A stretch of 64,000 bases of DNA from positions 30,873,026 to 30,937,025 of the forward strand of contig NC_060234.1 of NCBI RefSeq assembly GCF_021155775.2, given 5' to 3'. The notes below the pieces were generated by a model, which made no database searches, had not been told where the DNA came from, and saw only the letters and a list, made by a program, of their open reading frames with translations. The number at the start of each line of letters is the position of its first letter. The stretch's first letter is position 1. Of the stretch, positions 1 to 13,125 are shown piece after piece. The stretch is from Neodiprion pinetum. Lineage: Eukaryota > Arthropoda > Insecta > Hymenoptera > Diprionidae. The position numbers and the translations under genes are program-made.

Positions 1-3000
1 TATCCCAGTGCAAGAGTTATTAACTTTTCGCAATTTCGTGCCTCGGCGTCGGGTTACCTGGCTTCAAGTCCTTGATCTCTCGTTCCCCGCGCTGGATATC
101 CTTTGCTGAGCTTTATCGAGGGTTGGAAAAATTGTGTTTGTCAGTAGGAATAATATGCCTGAGATGAGGCGTTACCCCCGTCAGATTTCTGTGCATGCGT
201 ATATCTCTGTATACCGCGCAGGTGTAAGAGGCCATTATCAGTCGGGTTTGGTCCGAATTTTTTCATTCTTTTTAATCATAATTACTGTAACTGCCGCAAC
301 AAGATTAACAAGAGCAAAAAGGTCGAGTCTCTGCTTTCTCTGCGTACAAAACATGATGAAAATAACAATAAATGTATTTCTGTCATGGGTTTGTTTCGCC
401 GTGTTCGCTGGTTCGACCCGCGTGAAATGTTATTAGAGCTTGAGTCGATAACTTGATAGTCTCAACAGGCCATTATTTAGACGCGGTAACACGCAATAGG
501 GATTTTCGTTCGAGCGCACGGGGCATAAAGATTTGTCATTACGATTATTAATAACGTGTTGCCCCTGCAGCGACCAGTTATTACCTAGAAGTGATATCAC
601 GCATTGTGATTTTTAAAAAGGGATTAAAACGGTCATGCACATTCGTCCATGCTTTAATCTTATCGAACCATCCAAAGTAGTAACCATTTACTGCAGCTCG
701 TTCTGTGTTATACTATATCAGTGTAAAATTGTTATTCCTATACTTATTTCATTCAATTACTTTTAAACATATACTTACATTTGAAACGAGCAGAAAGTCG
801 CCTTGAGCATGAAACTATGGCCAAGCCTGCAAATAAAATAGAAAACGAGATTATTATCGACAGCTTGGAAAACGGATGAAATACTTGAACCCTCCGGTAC
901 ATCAATAACGTTACAGAAAAATCAAATCTGCAGCTGGTAAATCCATAAAGACTTAATCCAGAAATATTTCCACTTCTTTTCACCGTAAATAAAATACAAA
1001 ATTTTCGTATACGAGAGAGATAAAATAATGTACTTTCATTACCTAATAATCATACCAAGGAATTATGGGAAATCGGGTATTCCCGCTGTAATACGCAACG
1101 CAGGTGGAACACCGCATATACATAAACGTTATACTAATGGAGAATTGAATGATATCCAAAAGTCACGTGCTGCCGGTGAGTGCACAGCCACGTGACTGCA
1201 GTGTATAGGCGCATACCATATGCCATGCCGGCAGTTTTTCTTAAACAAGGCACGTACTACGTAACGTCCTATCCTACCCTCTCCTCTCCTCTCTTTTCTC
1301 TGTCCTGGTCACCGTACCCCCCTGACGTTTCGCACCCTTCGCGCTGCGTATGGTATTTCGAGTCAATGTGCCGGAAGTGTTGCCTTATTTCCGCGCAACA
1401 CCGAGCACGCGATTGGATAGGTAATTCATTTATACCGGTGTGCAAAGGTATACGTAGGTATGCAACGTTTCTTTACCGCCGGCCATTTTTCAGCCGAGAA
1501 ATTATTTCGCATGAACTTTAATCGAGGTTGGTGTATAAACTAGCCGGGTTCAATGGGGTGCATGCACTCCCCCTGCTAATGGCTTGGAGTAGTAAGAGCT
1601 ACGGCCATTTTTACACTCTGCAGCTCCTTTCATTCGCTGCAAGAAATAGTAGAGCTATACACACATCGACGATAGGTCGGCGAAGGATATTATGAGAGGT
1701 AATGAAAGGGTAACATTACCCGGAAAAAGGATACCGGATACCAAGGGGCTGCAGCTACACCGCCTCGTCTCAGAGAGAACGTTGACTGACAAAGGAGCTA
1801 AGGCGAGAGCGAGGAAGGAGCCTGTAGTGCGTTCGGCTAACAACAAGAACTAACTTCCACTCCCGGCTGAACCTTGATTAGAGCGCTCGACCGGGAGGCG
1901 TAGTTATAACTTTTAATTACTTGTAAGTAATAACTCGATACGCCGATGTTCACCTGATATTAATCTGCGTTATCAGGCACGAGGATCACACCCTGTGCTT
2001 CGAAGATTCCTGTTTCTGTCGAAACCGTTCTCTCCAATTAACTCAAGCTTCAAGACTTGCTTACCGTCTCTAAGCTGTCAATGAATCGAGATACTAAATA
2101 TTGACGTTTCAAAACAGCTGTTATACTTTCATCATAATATCATAATCCAAGATAATAATATTGAATTTGAAACTGAAATTGAAAACTACCGCATTCGCCG
2201 TACCAAAAGTTTTAATTATATATACACCTGGAAAATAAAGAGGGACGGTTTATTCGATATTGTTGCGAGTGAAGTACCCAACGTAGCGCTGAACTCGCTC
2301 AAGTTCCGAATGCGAAGAACCCTGACGGAGAATTTAGGGGGACTCGCGGGAAATCTTTGGCAGGGTGCTGCTAATTTTCAGGCGACATCTGGCGCCAATA
2401 TCAAAGCCTACGCGGAGAGAACGATGTGGTCCAGATCGTCGACCCCACACCCGCGTTCTCCTCTCGTTCCTTGGCTATACTGCTACACGTGTGTTTATGA
2501 GCACTAACTGTCATCGGCAGACGCGCACGTGCACCGGTGCTTCGTGATTAACTCGGCGTCGCAGATGATAGGGACGTGTCGTGTATAGTATCGTTCCTTT
2601 TGAACTCACCCACGCCTGCAGCGCCGCGCCGTAGTGCTTGTCGCGAAGTATGACGATATTAATTAATTATCTCGGATCTTGGCGTCAGTTGTGCAATAAT
2701 TAGGCACAAGTTTGAATCTTGCACCGTCGGTTCATGGATGGCACAAGGTTTTTCGATTGTTCTTCTGCGCGTCGTTTCTGGTGATTCAAGAACTGTCCGA
2801 TAGTATTAACGCATCAAACATCACAATTTTCTCAGCACCGAGGTATTCGTTTCTCATGATTTGTCTTGTACAAATGACATTCTTTGACATATTCAGCAGA
2901 CTTTAAGAGGTTTAAAAAAAATAAAATAAAAAAAACCTTCAACGAGCTTACGATAATAACTTGTTTGAATTCAATCGTCAACTGTAGGTACTTCAAAAAA

Positions 3001-6000
3001 CTCTAAGACTCTACTAACCAAAAGCATCGGAATTATTAAATGTGTTCCTTTTATTTTTCTTTTCACGATTTGCTAATTTTTTTTTTGTTCAGCGACTACT
3101 AGATATTCACGAACAAATTTAATTTTTGCAAGGATTTCAGGATTCAAAGAAAAATATCTCCAAGATCCTTGAACACTCTGGAAAATGAGAAACCAATCCT
3201 TACGCGGCATTTTCTTGATCTAATGATACCAAATGAATTCAATTAATCCCCTGCGATTTATATCCATTGAAGTTTCGTGAGTAGTATAGATATAGTCTTC
3301 TGGTGTCGTAGAACATTTCCCAAGTTTCCCACAGACGAGCGACACAACGACATGACGTCTGCTTACTATCGCTGGCGGATCAAGGGTCAAGGGAGGCAAA
3401 ATCCATTGTTGTATGTAATTTGTCGGCGGAGAGAAGACGGGCCACGATCAAGCTCAACCCATTGAAGCCCGACGGAAGCTCGCCGTGCAAGCCCTATAAA
3501 TGCTTATATACCAAGTCGAGTATTGATGTAGCATCCGTGGCCGTCGGGAATGACAAATTCGTAAGTCCCGTAAGGGATGTAGTTGCTGTATGGAAGGTTT
3601 CCGTGGAATTTTTATTGCCAACGATACAATGCTGTCCCGCAAACGATTTTGTGAGCGCATTTTTCGCTCAAAGCCGTGATACGGCAATATGTATAAAACC
3701 GAGCTCCGCGCGCAGCATTGGAAATACTGAAAAAATACTTAATGCGCAGGTCTGTGTAAGATTTTTATAAAAGTAGATTTTATGCAAGTTATTATTGAAC
3801 TGCTAGTTGTAGTCTGGACCCTTTCAAAATCAATTTTCATCTAATTGAACTCCTTGCTATACTTCAGTTTGTAGCTTTACCTACGTTTCATGTTTTCAGA
3901 AAAACAACCCAACATCCGTCGCAAATTTATAGTATAAACGTATACAGGTATATCCTTATTTTAGTCTCCTGCGATAACGTTTACACTTATGATGACCAGT
4001 GCTGGCAAATCTTACTTGTAGCAACAACGAAAGGGGGGTATAAAATGCGCATGCAGTTTCTGTACGCCTGTGTATAAATATATTGTTCGTAAACGAGACG
4101 TAGCTTCTAATTCCTTTCTTTCGCAATCCTGTTCAACGAGCGGAATCGAATTAGTATTGCCTACTCAATTTAAAAGCTATTTTAAACCATATTTATGTAT
4201 AATCATACACGTATTTTAAAAATAGTATTTTAAAAGGCAGATTTTTTTTCTCTGGTAGAGTGGCATTTTCACTTCAAGCAATATTTCGTGTAAAAATATT
4301 GACCGATCAATTTGATGATTTTATTTAAAAAAATAAAAAAAAAGCATTCTTGTGGTAACTTATCGGTTAAAATATTATCAGTTCATCTACGTTTGCGCTC
4401 TGTTGTGGCATGAGCAACTTTTCTTCTCCTCGAGATGCCAAGAATTTGATAATTCGCACAATTTTCAGGGTTTCTATGGGCAAACGGAAGAACTTCTGCC
4501 ATTGTAGCTCGTCGTAATGAAAGACCAAGGGGATTGATGAGACTGCGGGGAGTGAAGGAACGAAGAAATTATACGAAGGCTCTGCAACGGGGAAAATAAG
4601 GAGGAGAAAAAAAAATGGATAAAAACGGGAATAAAGAAAGAGAGAGAGAACAAAAACGTAAAACCAGTAGGAAATTGCCGAGTTTAATTTAAATCGCTTT
4701 TGTCTTTCAAGGAATTCGCCTTAGGATCGCTTCTGATACGCCCATTAAGCATCCCTTCGTTAAATACGACGATAAATAATTCTTTGTCCGGTAAAAAATT
4801 CGGATAAAATAAAATTCCTTACAGAGCAATGCTTTGACAAACGCTGACAGCAAAATCTAATTAGGCGGAGACATATCGCACGGGGATCTCCTTTGTTGTT
4901 GCTCACTAAATCGCTATGAAAGGGTTCTCTTTTTACCCATAAAAGTAACCAACGGTCATTCAAAGCAGCTACGCTACGCGTAGGTTCTTATCCTCCTTTC
5001 GGGGTGCCCGGTATTATACGTATATCTTGGAAGGGGTTTCCTTTGAAGAATTGATAAAAGGCTGAACATGGTCTGCGGAAGAATATTTTTTACCAGTGCA
5101 ATTTTCTCGCGGCGCGGTTGACTCGTCTTTTCAAGTATAATCCAGCGAAGATTCGCCACTCCACACAGACGCTCACGTTTCGGAATCGGAGTAATAATAC
5201 AGTCAAAGTCAAAGCGTCGTCGTTGGGAATAAAATCTTTTGGTCCTTGTAATTACTTTTAACATACCCTTTCACCGAGAGAGCTAGTTACAGAACCAGAC
5301 TTGGCAGATGCTCATCGTTTCGCAGCGTCGTTGTAACATTGTGTACACCGTAAATGATCAACAATTCTACTTCAAAAAGGTGAGGAAGGTGGCGAGGGAG
5401 GTGAACTCTCCAAGTTTCTAAGCGTCGGAACGTGAAGAGAATCCGCGTATAACCTATCTGGCATATAGGTATGTATCGTACGTATACACGTAGTGCCGTT
5501 GACTGTCGTTTATCGAACTCGGAGCTATACCTACGTAAGCTCTGATTTTCAAACGGTTGACTTCTCAACGCCACGGGGAGTCCGAGTGAAGTAGATAAGC
5601 GGATGGTTAATGCAGCTTGACTATCGCTAACGATTTCAATTTACCTACTCGACAAGTGGCCCATCAATATTGATAAGAACGTTGTACAGAGATAGCTTTT
5701 TTCCAAAATAATCCCGTGCCATTCAAGTTCGAGTTATTTTGTTCACTTTGATCAGCTCCCGACGACCGCTCCGTTTCAATCAATGAATATCACTTGTACT
5801 CTTCTCATCTTCCTTTCTACCGACCCTTGGCGTGTTATATTCGCAGTTTTCCCAGAAGTAGCTCTATACAATCGTTCGGGAAGCCCAGAAGCCATCGCAT
5901 GACAGTATCGCGTATCCCGGGGCAAATTCTTGAGGCTCATCCTACCTAAGAGATTTCTAGGGAAGGGCTTTTGTCCGCGAGAACCACGAGTCACACCGCC

Positions 6001-6400
6001 TTCGGGCCTTGAATCCACGAAGAATCTCCTATAATTCAGCGACACAAGTGGCAACAATCTAATTTCACGCGTGCACGTTGACGTAGGCATTTCAGAAAGC
6101 ATGGGTCGAAATTGGAACCAAAGAAAAATAGTACCATTGGCGTCTGATTGCAGTCGCGAAACCCTCAATTCTGTCCGACGATATAAAAGAATTCATCAGC
6201 TATGCAGGTAATCAGCATCCCTTCCTCATCTTGCGATCATAGCAATTAACAACGAATCGGAAAAAGTTTACTCGGGATAAAAACTTTCACCGCGGGATAT
6301 ACAATATTATAACGCGTGAAAAACAAACGACAGTTAACCAACTTTAAAGTAACAAAATTTCTCCAGTCCCAACGAAATTGAGATCCTACTATTTACACTC
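1..6400. other. no recognisable gene
   Basis: Mixed AT-rich DNA. Apart from the E-box pair at 1161-1197 and a purine-rich stretch around 4590-4655, I see no conserved frame, RNA gene or transposon. Open frames here are short and fit no family. Confidence 0.5.
1161..1197. promoter_or_regulatory. paired, inverted CACGTG E-boxes
   Basis: AGTCACGTG (1161-1169) and CACGTGACT (1189-1197) are perfect inverted 9-mers with 19 bp between them. Each contains the palindromic E-box bound by bHLH or bHLH-ZIP factors; GTCACGTG also fits the extended site of MITF/TFE-type proteins. No gene start is recognised nearby, so the target is unknown. Confidence 0.35.
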
Positions 6401-9400
6401 CCTCCCACCGTACACGCTCAGTTTCCGTTCCCCCAGCTAATTTTTTTCCCGAAACTTAACCCTCCATCCTCGCTTCAGTTGCAGGCGTATAGCTGGTACC
6501 GCGAAGCATCGAAACGAGCCAAGAAGTGTCCGCACTCTTCAGCGACGGGACTAAAAAGTTGTTTCCCAGGAAGGGTGGGCGGAACACTCTGCCTTCGCAG
6601 ACGTGTTTTCCTGGATCTAACAAGGGCTCAAGATTTCGTAGACTTTTTACACCACAGCCGACTCGCTCGCTCTCGGGGCGTTCCCTTTGTGCGCGCGTTG
6701 TATTATTTCGACATTCCCTTAGTGGCGGGGTGAAATCCACCAAATTGATACACGCAGGTTAGTCCTGCACGCCCAGGCACGGTGTTTGTTTCCCGACAGC
6801 GCGGAGAGCGTAGTACACGCGTTGGTCGAGTTTGGATTTAGATAGGAGGGATTGACGAGCCGTGAGTTGTTGGAATGGCGAGCGGTGAATTCGCTATTTC
6901 GCCTATCAGATCCGGACTGTCGCGCATGTAGCAGAGATTCTGCGGCGGTCGGTACGCTCTGATGGATGGAGCCGTTAACGCCGACCGCCGAATACGTACA
7001 GTCCTCTGAAGTTGAAATTAAATCGTCGACTGTGATCGTTGTTAATAATCAAAAATAAAAAAATTAAATTAAAAAACGCGTATACGTATTTCCGCACAAT
7101 CGAAACACCGAGGCGGTTATTTGACGAGCGAGAATTTCCGCGATGAAACACGGTAACGCTGTTCCTTCGCACAATTATATCTGAGTGCAAATTATAAACC
7201 GGATTCGTTAACATCGGGAAACTCGTACCAAAAATAAACGGATGTAATACCGTAGGTTCAAGCATCCTGCGGAAAATTGCATCGAGAATCACACCCGCGC
7301 GATTCAGCGACAGCAGCTAATTCAGACGCATGAGGAAACGGAGGGATAAATTTTCTTTTCGGAACAAGCGGGCTGCATTGATTGCTCGGATTACCATTTG
7401 TTCCGGGATATGGGGAATGAAATGCAGAATAATAACGAAAACCCTGATCTGCAAAATCGTGTCGCAGAATCGGCCGAGTTGCGCTAAGCACTGCGGGGAT
7501 AAATCCTTTTTCTCCTCTCTCTTCTTCTCTACATTGATTATAGGCGCTTTCCCCGGAGCAGGTATCGCGTACCCATCTCATACCTCTCTCTCTCTCTCAC
7601 TCTCTCCTTTTCGTATATATATATAGGGTGCCCCCAACTAACGAATGGGCTTTGCCCTTTTGCCGATGCCAGGTAGGCACGAGCATGTATATGTGTCCAT
7701 ACAAACCCATACACACACATACACACACACCATGGATCGCAAACTCGGCGCGATTTTTCACGCGTTGACTTGAATAATTTATCGCTGCTTTAATTGCCCG
7801 ACTGGAGCGCCGTTAGTAATTCCGGTTATTTATCATCACTCGTCGCAAGAAAAAAAAAAAAAAAAAACCGAGACGGTGTTCCGCAGGCCTTTTGGAAATT
7901 GTCGCAACTGAACTGCTAGCAATCTTTAGCCACCTGAATTTCTATATCCTTCGCCACAACGTGTAACGAGACAATCATATTCAAGAGAACGCATCACTCT
8001 AGTGCATTACGCGCAACGAAAGTACCTGCAGTTGCTGATTGTTCGCCACGGAGAAACTTTCACGATATATATCAAGGCATACAACGTGGGACGTATGACA
8101 TTTTTCATACGTTATACTTACTTTCTTCGTGGTAATAAATACACGACGTAAACTGTACGGAAAATAATTTATCTACAGCAGCTGCTAAAGGACAAATTCA
8201 AAGCTTAACGACTCTTCGCGGCAGAGTTAGTATCACTGAAAAAGTATAAGAGTTCGTTCGAAGTAGCAAAGTAGGTACCTACATAGATATAGTCGAATAC
8301 GCAGGTATAACGACCTGTTATAGCAGTGCAGGTGTAACGGTCGCCTATCCAAACTTATGTCAACATTACCCTACAGCGGTCTGTTAATTCCACGCCAGAC
8401 TTTCAAACTATCCGTGCGAATATAATGGCGTACACACAATTCCCGCGGTATTTAAATTACGTGAAAAAACAGCAGCTGTCCCTGCTGTACGGTTTACATA
8501 TGCCGAGTTTCCGAGCTTTCGAGCATTCCAGCTTGGCTAACGACGTATGCGAATTGATTATTGCGGACTTTCTGCACTTCGTTCCTCCCCATTTTAGGGT
8601 GACGATGGCCACTCCTGGTTATAGGGAGGAACCGAATTCGTCCAACAATTTTTGGGTTAGGTACTCGATTAATTTCATATGGTTTTTTATTTTCTCCCTT
8701 TTAATAACTTCTGTCACACCGACGTTTGCACGACGAAATTTCAATTTCGTTTCATATAATATCGCGACACGGGGTTACGTAACACGGTTGTATTTCCTGG
8801 ACTAGAAGACTGGATTATGCATGTTTTCAGCAAATAGTAAGGAAACAATACGTATAGGTATATATCATTGCTATTCACATTTCGTAGAAATATTATTAAC
8901 TTCGCGTGGTCGGTTGAATATTTCTTCAACATTCGGAACACTTCAAAGCGGTAACCGCAATTGCGGTTTAACGAGAGCTTGGACACTGAAAAATATATTT
9001 CCCGTGAATTTTTATCTCAGAGAGGGTCACACTTAAATGTCGATTAGAAATTCTACCCTTATTCCAGAGCTTTAGAAGCACCATTTTTCTTCAAGTCAGC
9101 TGCAACCGCTCGTTTTTATTATTACTTTAAAACATAGGACCCGAAAATAAAATTAGCTATTAGTCAGGTTTCTTAACAGATTTGAATAACTTTTGATAAA
9201 ACCAAGTCGCTATTGACGGTGTGATTTAAACAGTGAACTTGGTGTAAAAATCTCAATCGGTGTATAACTGCGGCACGTGTCAAGAAGACGATTCCAAATC
9301 GAAAGTGTTTAATCTTATAAAAAAAAACCAGACTGAAAGTTAGCGAATAGAGACTTTTGGTGAAGAAGCTTTATAAAAACTTACGCGAAATCCCCGTAGA

Positions 9401-11470
9401 TATATTGCAAGTCCTTTCAGGGGATACCTCATTGGTTTATTTTATTTTTACTCAATTTTTTCGCGGCGGGCGAATACTCGACATAGGTAATAAGTAACTT
9501 TACAAAGTACCGAGTGACGTTTATTTTATCGGTGTAACTTTTAGTTCGAGTTTCCCCGGTCAAACGAATATTGCAAATCAATTCAAACGCAGTCCTAAGC
9601 AGACCATCACTAAGCAATCCCGTGAAATTTCGTAGCCCAGATTCGCAGTCGTAATGCCGACTTTGGGCGTTTCCGTTCTCCCTTTCTCTCTCCGGCTTCC
9701 ATCTTTCTCTTTTGCAAGTCCCTGGGTTTCAACCCTTTCACCGCTGCGGGAAACAAATGAAAACCGTGGAGCACGGCTGTCGTCAGAGGGTAGGTGAATA
9801 ACAATTGGCCTGGTTCGATCTCTGGGCGGACAACTCGGCGGCATTCACAGTGGGATGCGATCGGACGGACGGACGGACAACGCGTGTGTCCCTAACGACC
9901 GAACGGACTCGGAACGAACGAGGCGGGGCCAAGTTTCGACACGAAACGATCGTCCCAAGGGGCGAAGAGATAACCGATTAAAAAACCTCGCCGTTATATC
10001 CCCGGGTCAGCAACGGTTTCTCCCGGAGTATTCGGAGGGGACCAACGAACCAACAAAATAATACTTTCCGAGCTCGATCTATGTGCCTGTGGATACATGG
10101 CACGTACGGTTACAGGGGGTGAAGGGGGCGCGTGACACGCAATTACATCGTTTCATTTTTACGATTATAATTTCAATGCATGCACAGGTACGACGTCTGT
10201 AAGAGAGATAAAGATAAAGGCCGGTTATCCCGAGGAACCTGAGGGAGGATAGGGGGATTGGGTCCTGCAGGTTATCAAATGGGGTGGAACCGAGTCGCGC
10301 TGAGTCCGCGAAACGATTATAATCCCGGAAATTCTTGTGTGAAATGTTTCCCACGGACCTTCGCGCGACAGGCGAAAAGGGCGGTTCGGCTTATCAGCAG
10401 CCACCAGAAGGAGCGCCGGAGGCACACGCATTCCCGAACTCCGAACCACCCGACGAACTGGTTGCCCGAGTATTACCGCGTGCGTTGCACTTGCGGTCTT
10501 TGCGAAATGCACGGATCAACTCGCTTTTCTCTTCACCTTTGAGCGCAGGGCTTTTTCAAAGCCGCAGACTTCAGAATGCGCTCTTTGAATTCATTCCGAG
10601 ATCTCATAAGCATGCCTTTCGTGAGGTTTGGGAAGATAGCGAACAAGATTCCGGAGTACACCAAGTATACTTATGTATACATATGTGTATATGTAATAAT
10701 TTCGTTAGACGTATGTTTCCCGATGTTGAATATCAAGATTTTCTCTTCGTCAAAGAGACCATGTTGCAACGATCCATCATTACGAACATTTCTAATTCAA
10801 CTAAAATTGCCTGCGCGTGTGTACAATTGCTGTTGCTCGTAGGAGCTGGAAAATCTAGGCGAAGTGATCATTCAAAATGACGTATTCGGTTATCAGAATT
10901 GCGTAGAAAACGTTTTACCTGTAATAATCAACAGGAAATTAGTTCATTTTATTAAATTCTCTCTCAATGATATTTGATCGGGAAAATCTGGTACCTCAGT
11001 ATTATATTTCGTCGTATAATAAGAATCCACACGCTTTTCTAACACCCTAATAAATCATGGTAATCTTTTCAGTAAAATTTAACAATGGAATTTTAAGAAA
11101 CAAAGATCAAATTGTAACAACGATGAAACGATCTTGTTCAAGCTATGGAGTGCTCCGTAAACGAAACTGGAAAGGACAAAATCCTTTACAAAAGATCAAC
11201 GAAGCATGACAACTTGTTTAATTGATGTATGAAAAGAATAATTGTTCCCTTGATTTTTGGATTCTGTGATTAATCGTGGAAACTTGACCCTAACCTAAAC
11301 TCATATTAAATTCTCTCATATAAACATTATATTTACAAGTCATCTCTCTCTCTTCACCCCCAACACGGATTAGGAATAATAATGGATGATGAAACGCTTT
11401 TTACGTAATCTATTTCAATTCCGTTCATATTTTATACAAACAGGGTAACTCGCCGAGTCAAGTGTTATTG
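6401..11470. other. no recognisable gene; GC-richer patches
   Basis: Patches at about 6450-6960 and 9640-10640 are GC-richer, and a (GGAC)n run lies at about 9864-9880. They could hold untranslated first exons, but no splice-bounded conserved frame supports this. Other contents are the (TC)n tract at 7583 and an A18 run at 7850-7867. Confidence 0.45.
7583..7608 (+). repeat. (TC)n microsatellite
   Basis: TC units with one CA break. A CACACA tract follows at about 7706-7730. Confidence 0.8.
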
Positions 11471-11479
11471 TATAAAAGG
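11471..11479 (+). promoter_or_regulatory. TATA-box motif (TATAAAAGG)
   Basis: Consensus TATA sequence 58 bp upstream of the ATG of a GC3-rich small open frame (11529-11669). The spacing would allow a 5' leader of about 25-30 nt. No clear initiator is seen near 11502. Confidence 0.25.
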
Positions 11480-11528
11480 CGGCCTCGACGTGCCTGCCGA
11501 GGACAAACGTAACATAACCACGCCGAAG

Positions 11529-11669
11529 ATGATCTCCCGGGACTGCCACCACCTGGGGATAAGCTTCGTGGCTGCGGATCATTACCACCCCGTGATCCTT
11601 GCGCGATCACATCCTCCGCACCGAGCCAAATGGTCCCGGGGTTATAAAACTCACGAACTGAACCCCTGA
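11529..11669 (+). CDS. unrecognised 46-codon small open frame
   Basis: ATG at 11529, TGA at 11667-11669, 46 residues starting MISRDCHHLGISFVAADHY. About two thirds of its third codon positions are G or C, somewhat above its surroundings, and it follows a TATAAAAGG motif at a plausible distance. I know no homologue. A GC-rich patch could produce this by chance. Confidence 0.15.
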   Translation: MISRDCHHLGISFVAADHYHPVILARSHPPHRAKWSRGYKTHELNP

Positions 11670-12204
11670 ACGCTTCGCCCCAGCGTTTATACGCATATAT
11701 ATGAATGCTACATCCCCCCCGAAAGTTGCTGCAGAAGGATGATAGCTCCTGCGCTTCGTCGATAAACCCACGGATAGTTGGCAAGTGATTGTTAAAAAAA
11801 ATACACATAAAAAAACAGCTGAAAGAAACACGGGCAAGCGATGAACCCCGATCAAAAGTCCAATACGTGTTAATGACACATTAATTTAGGGAAAGAAACA
11901 AACGGGATGAATAAAAATTGATCCAACGCAGTTCTCGAATCGTTTATCTTTTCTTTTTTCAAACAAACTTTAACGACGCGTAATTAATTGCAAGCATTTA
12001 TACGCCGTTTGATTAAACGATAAATTCCAATCTACAGAGGGCAAGAGGTGAACTTGAACAAAGGCCCTTGGCCGGTCAGTGGAGAACGAATCCCTTATCC
12101 GTCTGGCACGCAACGCCCCCGCAGCACTTGCGATTCGTTACGCATGAAAGATCTGAGGAGAGAACGTAATTCGGAGCAGAAATCAAATAATATTCACCGA
12201 AGGG

Positions 12205-12302
12205 GGGAGAGACGGAGAGACAGCGAGAAAGAGAGTGAGCGAGAGATGAAGAGAAAAAGAAAGGGAAAGGGAAAGAGAAAGAGAAAGAGAAAACGAGGGG
12301 GA
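12205..12302 (+). repeat. purine tract (GAGA/GAAAGA)n
   Basis: About 100 bp almost without pyrimidines, ending in tandem GGAAA and GAGAAA units. It is the reason for a lysine/arginine-rich open frame here that I do not take as coding. Confidence 0.8.
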
Positions 12303-13082
12303 AAATTCTTCTCCTACACTCCTACTCGTGGCGGTTCTTCAACGACGTTTGATTTATTCTTTCACCCCGAAAACCGTGACACAGCTTCACGCTGATTATA
12401 TTGTAATAATAAACAGATCAATCAAATCTTATCGCGGAGGCGGTGTAACGGTCGGGAACGGATTACATTAAGTGCCGCCCCGCAGGCGAGAGGAGAATCG
12501 ATCCAAAAGTAAACTAATTGTAGAAGTGAAAAAGAAGTTGAAATAACAGAACAGAGCAGGGGTTTATACGCCTGCAAGTATATCCGCTAACGCTCGTTTT
12601 ATGCGCTAAGCGTGCAAATAACGGTCTTGAAGGCACCACTTTGGCACGGCACTGGCATTTCGCACGTTTCAGTCGTTTTTGATTGTGACTTATGAGGAAA
12701 AGGCTCGGGTTTCGGGCTTTTACCTTTAAGCGAATGCAAATTTATGTTGCATCACGTGACTCTAATGGCTTCTCGCCTTTTGGTCCCGACATATTTGGAA
12801 TTCTTTTTGATTTATGGGCCAACCACGCCGACTGTACCCCTCATGCACGCCGTCTCTGTCCACCTCCTGTCGAGTGGTCGTTCATGTTTGTTTTTCACTC
12901 CCGTTCCCTTATACCCCGCAGATGATATCCCATGGCGTTGAACTTGAGCCTCGGATCGCAAGTGATACAAATCGTGTTAGATATGTCAATCTTCACAATG
13001 ATCGATAAATCTCAAGTTCACGTTCAGTGGTCCAGACTAATGTTTGGACACTGTCCGGCGAGAACACCTATGTATGTATACA

Positions 13083-13125
13083 GTATATATATTATATATA
13101 TATATACACACATATATATATATAC
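13083..13125 (+). repeat. (TA)n microsatellite
   Basis: TA repeat interrupted by ATTA and ACACACA. Confidence 0.85.

Noticed and set aside
10335..10880. 181-codon plus-strand frame
   Set aside because: It overlaps other long frames in all directions in a GC-rich patch; no domain and no coherent codon pattern.
12048..12395. 115-codon lysine/arginine-rich frame
   Set aside because: Produced by the GAAAGA purine tract at 12205-12302.
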